Positions 56,488 through 64,000 of a stretch of 64,000 bases of DNA are shown piece by piece (position 1 is the first letter of the stretch; each line of letters opens with the position of its first letter). The stretch comes from Caenorhabditis remanei (taxonomy: Eukaryota > Nematoda > Chromadorea > Rhabditida > Rhabditidae). The notes beneath the pieces were generated by a model that saw only the letters and a program-made list of their open reading frames with translations, did no database searches and was not told the origin of the DNA. The stretch is from contig NC_071328.1 of the NCBI RefSeq assembly GCF_010183535.1, forward strand, positions 16,368,001 to 16,432,000. Direction: 5' to 3'. Position numbers and translations under genes: made by a program.

Positions 56488-57958
56488 ATGAATTCCCAAC
56501 TATTTCTTCTCCTCCTACTCGGGATTAATGTAGTTTCAGCATATTACGGTAGTGGACGATACTCATCGGAGTACGGTGGCCGTGGCCGTGGCCGAGGTCC
56601 CCGTCGACCACCACGCCCTCAACCACCCCGACCACGCCCACCACGCCCATCCAACTGCCCATCCGATTGGATGACATTCAATCGACCACAAGGACCGTGG
56701 TGCGTGAAGGTGAGAGACTACAAACTACAAAAACTACAAACTACAAGTTTCCAGGTGTTCCCTGGAGCTGGCACAAGTTACACTGCCCAATCAATGTGTC
56801 AAACGCAAGGTGCCGTACTGACAGGCGTACAGGATGCGAATGAGAGGATACAGTTGGCTAGTAAGTGGTGTAGATCAAAAGTGGGCGGAGCTAGAAAAAA
56901 GTTGTCAACTAAAAAAATGGAGAGCAAGAATATTCAATAGTGGGGGGCTGATGTTCAATAGTTCGATGATTACAGTTAAATTATTTCCTCACGTGGTGGG
57001 GGGCTCTAGAGGGGTGGGGGCTATAAGTAAAGAATACCAGGTTCTTGAACAATCGTCCCCCACTTAGTACTGGTGGGGGGTTCTAGTTCAACGCACAAAT
57101 TTAAGTAGAACCCCCCCCGCCGTGAGGAAGAAGCCCCCACCAGTTTTGTACTGGGTGGGGGGCTCTTCTAAGGTTGATTTCAACGTGGGGGGTTCTACTG
57201 CGGTGGGGGGCGATAAGTAAATAATACCATTTTCTATAATATGGTATAATTTTTTATAAATTTTGAGAAAAGAAATAGTGAGATAGGAGACTGCAAACTA
57301 CAGTTACTCAAGAAAACTACCTGAGGATGGAAAATGAGGTGTATCTCAAAAGTGGGAGGAGCTAGAAAAAAGTTGTTAACTAAAAAAATTAAGACTGAAA
57401 GATTTTCTACAATTTGATCTACATTCCTTTCGACAAAAGCATTCTAGCTTCTCTGTGATCTCTCACTCTCTCTTTCCTCCTCGCACTTGAAGGCATTCCT
57501 ATCTTTAAAGGCGCATATCTCAAAAGTGGGCGAAGCTATCAAAAAACTACAAACTACAAAAATAATCCACAGATGCCGCCCGTATTGTGAACAATGCCAA
57601 CAATGGTGGTGGATATCTATGGATTGATGGGAAACGTCGTGCCCAGTGTCCAAATAAACCGTCTTGTGCTGCAATTAACACTTTCGAATGGACAGATGGA
57701 CACACCACTGGAACTGCCGGATTCTTTTGGCCTGGCGCTGAGCCCAACGCATTTGTACATGGACCGTGGGGGTAGGTGTACTGTAGATTGTCAATAGAGC
57801 ACATTTGCATTGTTTTCAGAGTCCAATCTTGCATTGTAATGCATATTTCGGTGGCTGATGGACAGGCGGCTAGTTGGGGGTACCCGCATGGGTCGATGGA
57901 TGATGAATATTGTCAACAGACATGGAGAATGTATGCGTGTGGGAAGAGACCGAGTTAA
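56488..57958 (+). CDS. Lectin D: secreted C-type lectin, 4 exons
   Basis: Exons 56488-56709, 56755-56860, 57573-57771 and 57820-57958 give 221 residues. MNSQLFLLLLLGINVVSA is the signal peptide. The low-complexity part is short and lacks the His run (EYGGRGRGRGPRRPPRPQPP). The lectin domain runs CPSDWMTFNRPQGPWCVK, GAVLTGVQDANERIQ, TFEWTDGHTTGTAGFFW, EPN, VQSCIVMHISVADGQ, YPHGSMDDEYC, CGKRPS. Its start codons resemble those of broken lectin A (MNS). Intron 2 is enlarged by a G-run element. The acceptor of exon 3 lies directly after an ACTACAAACTACAAAAAT stretch from a palindromic-element arm. Confidence 0.91.
56940..57230. repeat. G-run-rich element in lectin D intron 2
   Basis: At least eight runs of five or more G on the plus strand (56942, 56997-57003, 57011, 57016, 57074, 57157, 57187, 57204) and C runs at 57055-57061, 57110-57118 and 57133. 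TGGGGGGCT, GTGGGGGGTTCTA and TTCTACTGCGGTGGGGGGC recur, and AGTAGAACCCCCCCC is their inverse. ATAAGTAAA plus AATACC occurs at both about 57023 and 57213. Absent from the other lectin introns. Confidence 0.75.
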
Positions 57959-58459
57959 TTGTGTCCTAATTAAGTTAATTGCCTAATTGCAAGAAAATGA
58001 AAAAGAATTTGAAAAATTGACCAACTTTAAGAGCCTGTATCTCGATTTCTTATTATCCCACTTTTTTAAATTTTAGCTTGTTTTGTAGATCAAATCTTGA
58101 TCTACATTTTTCTAGTTAACAACTTTTTGATAGCTCCACCCACTTTTGAGATATACGCCTTTAAAGATCAAAAATTTTTTTTGGTCAGTGAAAAAATGCG
58201 TTTTATTTGAGATTGCGTCACGAGGTCCTGTGTGACCCAATTATTTTGAAATTATGCTTGTTTTGTAGATCAAAACTATCTCTACATTAATGTAGTTAAA
58301 AATTTATTGAAATCTCTTTCTACTTTTGGGATACAGGCGTTCAAAAAATACCTTTTATTCCTCATCAAACATCTCCGAATCAACAAACCTTTCTGCAAAA
58401 AACCTCTCATTTCCCTTTAAAATTGCAATAAAAAAAGCGTCCCCCACTTTTCGGAAACC

Positions 58460-58473
58460 TACAAGTATAAAAA
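58460..58473 (+). promoter_or_regulatory. Conserved lectin promoter block with TATA box, gene E
   Basis: AAATTGCAATAAAAAAAGCG (58420) and TCGGAAACCTACAAG precede TATAAAAA at 58466-58473; ATG at 58502. Confidence 0.7.
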
Positions 58474-58501
58474 GTGATCTACAATCCCTCAATCGATCAT
58501 C

Positions 58502-59419
58502 ATGAAGCCTTTTCTTCTTTTTCTTCTTCTCGGGATTACTGTAGTCTCTGGTATTATTCGGCTTGATGGAGACGGTGGTGGTGGTGACTGGGATTACGGT
58601 GGCGGTGGCGGTGGTGGAGGAGGACACCATCCCTCTCATTCATCTTCATCTTCTGAAGAGCATGGACATGGTGGGCACGGTCATCACGGGCCACGCCCCC
58701 CTAGGCCACGCCCACCACGCCCGGCCAGATGCCCATCCGACTGGATGACTTTCGATAGAACTGCAGGCACTTGGTGTGTAAAGGTGAGAGAAGACTACAA
58801 ACTACAAACTACAAACTACAAGTTTCCAGGTGTTCTCTGGAACTACCACAGGTTATAATGCCCAATCGATGTGTCAAGCGCAAGGAGCCGTACTGACAGG
58901 GGTACAGGATGCGAATGAGAGGATTCAGATAGCTAGTAAGTGGTGTAGATCAAAAAGGGGCGGAGCTAGAGGAAAGTTGTCAACTAAAAAGTTGGAGATC
59001 ATGAAATTTGCTATAAAATGGTGTAAGTTTTAGACGCCGCCCGTATCCTGAACAATGTCATCGGAGGTTTAAATAATGCGTGGCTTGGTGGGAAACGTCG
59101 TGCCCAGTGTCCAAATAAACCGTCTTGTGCTCCATTGGACACTTTCGAATGGACTGATGGACACACCACTGGAACCGACGGATTCTGGTGGCCTGGTCCC
59201 CAGCCAGACGCCTATTGGGATGCAAACTGGGGGTAGGTTGTGATAGATTGTCAATGAAGCACACTTGCATACTGTTTCAGAATCCAAACATGTCTTTCTA
59301 TGATCGTGTCAGCTGCTGATGGAAAAACAGGGATTTTGGGTTACCCGCATGGATCGATGGATGATGAACACTGTCAGGCGACAAGGAATTTGTATGCGTG
59401 TGGGAAGGAACCGAGTTAA
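58502..59419 (+). CDS. Lectin E: secreted C-type lectin, 4 exons, compact
   Basis: Exons 58502-58783, 58830-58935, 59034-59232 and 59281-59419 give 241 residues. Signal peptide MKPFLLFLLLGITVVSG; DGDGGGGDWDYGGGGG, HHPSHSSSSSEEHGHGGHGH and PRPPRPRPPRP stretches; lectin domain CPSDWMTFDRTAGTWCVK, GAVLTGVQDANERIQ, TFEWTDGHTTGTDGFWW, YPHGSMDDEHC, CGKEPS. The usual EPN is QPD here, so the calcium/sugar site may be altered. Intron 2 is only 98 nt and shows the minimal form, one element arm plus AAATTTGCTATAAAATGGTG. Intron 3 (48 nt) is nearly identical to those of C, D and F. Confidence 0.91.
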
Positions 59420-59539
59420 ATGTGTCCTAATTAAGTTAATTATCCAATTGCAGAAAAATAAAAATTTCAAAAATTGTCACAAACTTTAAGTTCCCGTCCC
59501 CAGTCCGGGTTTCATCCCATTTCTACCAATTTAAGCTAG

Positions 59540-60115
59540 TTTTGTAGATTGAATCTTGTTCTACATTTTTGTAATTGAAAATTTTTTGATATCTCCGCAA
59601 ACTTTTGAGATACAGGCGTTTGAAGTTGGCGCCCTCCGCAAAGTATAGGTGCACTCTCGTTTCTCTGCGTCTCTATTCCCCTCTCGCCTGCAGAATGCAA
59701 TCTTCAAAGCGCTGTATCTCAAAAGTAGGCAGAGCTATGAAAAAGTTGTCAACTAGAAAAATGTAGATCTAGATTTGATCTACAAGAAAATCATAAAATT
59801 ATAATAGTCGTGCTACAGATGGCTTTGTTACAAAATGTCAAAGTTGGACTATTTTTTCAATGAAAAAAAACGTTTTTTTGACAATTTTCTATTATTTTTG
59901 CAAGTTTTTGTTGTTTTAACTGCTGTTTTCAACTATTTCTTTTATATTTTCACTATTTTTGCAAAAGAGACGCAGAGAAACGAGAGCACTCTTGTTTCTC
60001 TGCGTCTCGCCTCCTAGCGGAAACCCTTGTATCTCAAAAGTGGGCGGAGATATCAAAAAGTTGTCAACTAGAAAAGTGTAGATCTAGATTTGATCTACAA
60101 GATGAATGCCAAATC
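59540..60115. repeat. Palindromic element and right copy of the inverted segmental duplication
   Basis: A full palindromic element lies at about 59540-59800. From about 59690 to 60115 the sequence is the inverse of 53645-54060, including the GTAGCACGACTATT / AATAGTCGTGCTAC pair, the AACAACAAAAACTTGCAAAA block in inverse, and the nested GACGCAGAGAAACGAGAG palindrome (59968-60008). Confidence 0.8.
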
Positions 60116-60299
60116 AGAAAATTGAGTAAAACAGGATGATCTCAAAAATAGTTATGGGAAAACAGTTATATAGGAAGTTTTATGGAACACTGGATGTTGA
60201 AGTTTTAAAATGTTCAAAAATACCTTTTATTCCTTATCAAATATCACCAAACCAACACACCACTCCAATTTTTCTGCAAAAAACTCTTATTTCCCCCTC

Positions 60300-60349
60300 A
60301 AATTGCAATAAAAAAAGCGTCCCCTGTCGGAAACCTACAAGTATAAAAA
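60300..60349 (+). promoter_or_regulatory. Conserved lectin promoter block with TATA box, gene F
   Basis: AAATTGCAATAAAAAAAGCG, CCCCTGTCGGAAACCTACAA and TATAAAAA (60342-60349), ATG at 60390. Confidence 0.7.
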
Positions 60350-60389
60350 GTGATCTACAATCCCCCTGTTTTCTATTATTTCCATCATC

Positions 60390-61813
60390 ATGAAGCCTCT
60401 TCTTCTTCTTCTTCTCGGGATTACTGTAGTCTCTGGTGTTATTCGGCTTGATGGAGACGGTGGTGGTGGTGACTGGGATTACGGTAGCGGTGGAGGTGGT
60501 GGAGGATGGGTACACCATCACTCCCATTCATCCTCTTCATCATCTGAAGAACATGGACATGGTGGGCACGGTCATCACGGGCCACGCCCCCCTAGGCCAC
60601 GCCCTCCACGCCCACCACGCCCACCACGCCCATCCAACTGCCCATCCGATTGGATGACATTCAATCGACCACAAGGACCGTGGTGTGTGAAGGTGAGAGG
60701 GAGACTACAAACTACACAAACTACAAGTTTCCAGGTGTTCTCTGGAACTACCACAAGTAATACTGCCCAGTCGATGTGTCAAGCGCAAGGAGCCGTACTG
60801 ACAGGAATACAAGATGCTAATGAGAGGATACAGTTGGCTGGTAAGTGGTGTAGATCAAAAGTGGGCGGAGCTAGGAAACAAGGAAAATGAAGAACAAAAA
60901 TTTTGCTATAAAATGGTATAAGTTTTATAAAATTTGAGCAAAGAAGTGGTAAGGTAGGAAGCAACAAACTACAGAAAAGAGTTAGCCTCAGCAAAAGTAG
61001 TTGAAGTGTCAGAAATTGAGCTATAACTCCAAAGTGGGCGGAGTTAGGGGAAAGTTGTCAACTAAGAAAATGGAGAGCGCAACATTTGCTATAAAATGGT
61101 ATAAATTTTACAAAATTTGAGCAAAGAAATGGCGAGATAGAAAACTATAAACTACAGTTACTCAAGAAAACTACCTGAGGTTGGAAAATGAGGTATATCT
61201 TAAAAGTGGGAGGAGCTAAATGAAAAATGTTAACTGAGAAAAGTTAGAGAGCGGGAGATTTTCTACAAAATTCCATAGATTTCTAAACATTTGAAAAAAT
61301 TAGCAGCGGGGTAGGACGCTACAAACTACAGTGGAAGCTTGAGGCTACCTACCTATCTTTAAAGGCGCATATCTCAAAAGTGGGCGGAGCTATGAAACAA
61401 CTACAAACTACAAAAATGATCTACAGACGCTGCCCGTATCGTAAGCAATGCCATCGGAGGTTACAATAATATGTGGCTTGGTGCGACACGTCGTGCTCAA
61501 TGTCCAAATAAACCGTCTTGTGCCCCATTGGACACTTTCGAATGGACAGATGGACACACCACTGGAACCGACGGATTCTATTTTCCACCCGGGGAGCCGA
61601 ATGCCCTTTATAAGGCACAGTTCGGGTAGGGTGTACTGTAGATTCTCAATAGAGCACATTTACATTGTCTTCAGAACCCAATCATGTCTTGTTCTAACCA
61701 TTTCATCTGCTGATGGACAAATTGGTAGTTGGAGTTACCCGCATGGATCGATGGATGATGATTACTGTCTGGATCCATGGAAAATGTATGCGTGTGGAAA
61801 GGAACCGAGTTAA
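60390..61813 (+). CDS. Lectin F: secreted C-type lectin, 4 exons
   Basis: Exons 60390-60692, 60735-60840, 61427-61625 and 61675-61813 give 248 residues. Signal peptide MKPLLLLLLGITVVSG; Gly-rich, HHHSHSSSSSSEEHGHGG and a long PRPPRPPRPPRP linker; lectin domain CPSDWMTFNRPQGPWCVK, GAVLTGIQDANERIQ, TFEWTDGHTTGTDGFYF, EPN, SYPHGSMDDDYC, CGKEPS. Exon 3 ends QFG rather than NWG. Intron 2 (586 nt) holds two or three tandem units and ends in an element arm whose GATCTACAG is the acceptor. The first exon mixes E-like and D-like parts (its SNCPSDWMTFNRPQGPW segment matches D), which suggests gene conversion. Next to E, with a homologous 3' flank. Confidence 0.91.
60841..61426 (+). repeat. Tandem units in lectin F intron 2
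   Basis: Units starting at the donor (60841), near 61020 and near 61195 each hold GTGGGCGGAG (GTGGGAGGAG in the third), a GTTGTCAACTAA-like block, CTATAAAATGGTATAA-like text and GAGCAAAGAA. A pad-1-type GTTAGCCTCAGCAAAA half-element lies at 60979-60995. The last 60 nt are a palindromic-element right arm. Confidence 0.65.
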
Positions 61814-61924
61814 TTGTGTCCTAATTAAGTTAATTGCCTGATTTCAAAAAATAAAAATTTCAAACATTTTCCCAAACTTTGAATTCCCGTCCCCAGTCCG
61901 GGTTTTATCCCATTTTTACCAATT

Positions 61925-62235
61925 TTAATAAGTATTGTAGATCAAATCTTGTTCTACATTTTTGTAATTGAAAACTTTTTGATAGCTCCGCCCACTTTTG
62001 AGATACAAGCGTTTGAAGTTGGCGCCCTCCGCACGTCTCTCGTTTCTCTGCGTCTCTATTCCACTCTCGCTTGCAGGGTGCAATCTTCAAAGCGCTGTAT
62101 CTCAAAAGTGGGCGGAGCTATCAAAAAGTTGTTTACTACAAAAATGTAGATCATGACTTGATCTACAAGAATTATTAAAATTAAAAAACATTGAACCCCA
62201 TGGGGTCCCGTGACGGGCTCTCAATTACAGGGACG
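61925..62235. repeat. Palindromic element downstream of lectin F
   Basis: Full copy with GTAGATCAAA arms, AGCTCCGCCCACTTTTGAGA and inverse, a loop shared with the element downstream of lectin E (GTTTGAAGTTGGCGCCCTCC), and outer border GGGTCCCGTGACGGGCTCTC near 62202-62222. Upstream CCCGTCCCCAGTCCGGGTTT is also shared with the lectin E flank, supporting tandem duplication of gene plus flank. Confidence 0.75.
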
Positions 62236-62759
62236 AAAATTCTCTCAAAATAAAACGTTGACTCCATTCTATCGATTATAACTCGTTTAGAAGTATAGAA
62301 TTTCAAAAAGGGAGTTTTTAATAAAAAGTTGCCCCAAAAAATTCCTATCTTTAAAAAAAATAAAATCAATATTTCATCGAGAATCGTAAAAGTTATTAAT
62401 GATTCAAAAGTAGAACAAAACCTTGACATTTTTTTGTCGCTTTTTTTGCCTATTTCTGAGCATAACTCTGCTCTTTTCTACTCCAGAAATATGGAATTTG
62501 GCAAAAAGTAAGAAAACGTTATTAGCTAAGCAGCTAAAAAAAATTATCAAAAAAAATATGGTTTGAACAAAGTTGCACGAGGCAAAGCAAAAAACTTTTT
62601 TGGACACATTTTTAAGCCCCGCCCACTTTTTTTGGCCCAGCCATACCTACTACCCATTGGGAAAGAAGGTGGTGGATCGAATGTGGTTGTGAAACGTCTT
62701 GGTTAAAAAAACCTCATCAAACATCTCCACTTTTTCTGCAAAAAGTCTCATTTGCTATC

Positions 62760-62812
62760 CGAAAATTGCAATAAAAAAAGCGTCCCCTGTCGGAAACCTC
62801 TAAGTATAAAAA
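62760..62812 (+). promoter_or_regulatory. Conserved lectin promoter block with TATA box, gene G
   Basis: AAAATTGCAATAAAAAAAGC, CCCCTGTCGGAAACCTCTAA and TATAAAAA (62805-62812), ATG at 62851. Confidence 0.7.
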
Positions 62813-62850
62813 GTGGTCTACAATCCCCCAATTCACTTATTTCCATTAAC

Positions 62851-64000
62851 ATGAAGCCTATTCTTTTTCTTTTTCTTCTCGGGATTACTGTAGTCTCTGG
62901 TATTATTCGGCTGGATGGTGGTGATGGTGGTGGTGACTGGGATTACGGTGGCGGTGGCGGTGGAGGAGGACACCATCATCACTCCCATTCATCTTCATCT
63001 TCTGAAGAGCATGGACACGGTGGGCACCACGGACCACGCCCCCCGAGGCCACCCCCATCCCGCTGCCCATCTGACTGGATGACATTCAATAGAGCACAAG
63101 GACCGTGGTGTGTGAAGGTGAGAGGGAGACTACAAACTACAAAAACTACAAACTACAATTTTCCAGGTATTCTATGGGAGCACAAGTTACACAAGTTACA
63201 CTGCTCAATCAATGTGTCAAACGCAAGGAGCCGTACTGACAGGAATACAAGATGCGGATGAGAGGATACAGTTGGCTAGTAAGTGGTGTAGATCAAAAGG
63301 GGGCGGATCTATGAAAAAGTTGTCAACTAGAAAAATGGAGAGCACAAAATTTGCAATAAAATGGTATAAGTTTCATAAATTTTTAGCAAATAACTGGTGA
63401 GATAGGACACAACAAACTACAGAAAAAAGTTAGCTTCAGCAATAGCAGTTAAAGTCAGAAATTGAGCTATAACTCCAAAGTGGGCGGAGCTTTAAAAAAG
63501 TTGTCAACTAAAAAGTTGGGGAGCGGAAAATTTGCCATAAAATGGTATAAGTTTCACATTTTGAAAACAGTATTATATTCTAACTTCACTGAGCTCCATC
63601 ACTCTTCAAGGCATTCCTATCTTTAAAGGTGCATATCTCTAAACCTAGAATAGCTATCAAAAAGCTACAAACTACAAAAATGATCTACATAAAATTTGCT
63701 AGACGCCGCCCGTATCGTGAACAACGCGAATGGAGGTCTAGGTGTTTTGTGGATTGGTGCGACACGTCGTGCTCAGTGCCCATCGAAAAATGCTTGTGCT
63801 CCATTGGGCACTTTCGAATGGACTGATGGACACACCACTGGAACCGACGGATTCTTTTATGCACCTTCGGAGCCGAATGCCCTTAGGGATGCAAATTGGG
63901 GGTAATAGATCACTTAGATTCTCAATAGAGCACATTTGCATCATTCTGTTTCAGAATTCAATCATGTCTTGTTCTGATCGTGTCAGTTGCTGATGGACAA
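62851..64000 (+). CDS. Lectin G: secreted C-type lectin, runs off the right edge
   Basis: Exons 62851-63117, 63167-63278, 63703-63901 and 63955 onward. MKPILFLFLLGITVVSG signal peptide; GGDGGGDWDYGGGGG, HHHHSHSSSSSEEHGHGG and a shortened PRPPRPPPSR linker; lectin domain CPSDWMTFNRAQGPWCVK, GAVLTGIQDADERIQ, TFEWTDGHTTGTDGFFY, EPN, NW. Exon 2 is 112 bp instead of 106 because ACAAGTTAC is repeated, which adds two residues and keeps frame. The final exon is cut after IMSCSDRVSC-region codons by the window end. Intron 2 ends gatctacat ... tttgctag, like lectin C. Confidence 0.9.
63279..63702 (+). repeat. Tandem units in lectin G intron 2
   Basis: Two units (63279 and about 63460) with GGGCGGA, GTTGTCAACTA, AAATTTGC(A/C)ATAAAATGG and a GTTAGCTTCAGCAATAG half-element near 63428. 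The last arm is degenerate (GCATATCTCTAAACCTAGAA) but keeps CTACAAACTACAAAAATGAT before the acceptor. Confidence 0.6.

Noticed and set aside
5695..62235. Transposase genes for the palindromic elements
   Set aside because: No element copy has a loop large enough or any open frame beyond about 80 codons; the many short frames over them are mirror readings of the arms.

Overview
The window looks like a chromosome-arm-like segment from a Caenorhabditis nematode. The grounds are small introns with tttcag-type acceptors, acceptor-like sites just upstream of start codons that suggest spliced-leader trans-splicing, a Dopey/PAD-1 gene, a nematode-type F-box gene with a type-2 F-box-associated region, and a cluster of secreted C-type lectin genes. 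I could not fix the species. Gene density is low and repeats fill most of the DNA. All gene models were assembled by eye from splice-site consensus, reading phase and paralogue comparison.

Layout. 1-2034 (minus): first four exons of a pad-1 (Dopey family) gene, continuing off the left edge. 2035-15840: no convincing gene; it holds short palindromes, dispersed inverted-repeat elements and a TTCCGCC-rich element. 15865-20480 (plus): a complete seven-exon amino-acid transporter of the Aa_trans/SLC36-like class whose introns are packed with inverted repeats. 20481-22980: GGCCC runs and a 380-bp inverted repeat. 23165-40885: a 17.7-kb satellite of about 190 copies of a 92-bp unit, with a visible 16-unit higher-order repeat. 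41365-43227 (minus): a two-exon F-box gene. 45159-63993 and beyond: seven C-type lectin genes, here called A to G (A and C minus; B, D, E, F and G plus; G runs off the right edge).

The lectin genes share one plan: an exon with a signal peptide, a Gly/His/Ser-rich stretch and a Pro-Arg-rich stretch, then a 106-bp exon and one or two exons that complete a single lectin domain ending in a CGK tail. Four of them share a TATA-containing promoter block. Lectin A is broken: a 2,390-bp LTR retrotransposon with identical LTRs and a 5-bp target duplication sits inside its signal-peptide codons. The retrotransposon carries gag and protease but no reverse transcriptase or integrase.

The most unusual layer is the repeats. 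One palindromic family (outer GATCCCGTCACGG, middle GTAGATCAAA, inner AGCTCCGCCCACTTTTGAGA) occurs at roughly 25-30 places, often with a second palindrome nested in its loop. Its arms also sit at the donor and acceptor ends of lectin intron 2, so element sequence appears to have become part of the splice signals. Tandem repeats in the transporter intron likewise carry acceptor-like ends, the last of which is the real splice site. An inverted segmental duplication links the 3' flanks of lectins C and E.
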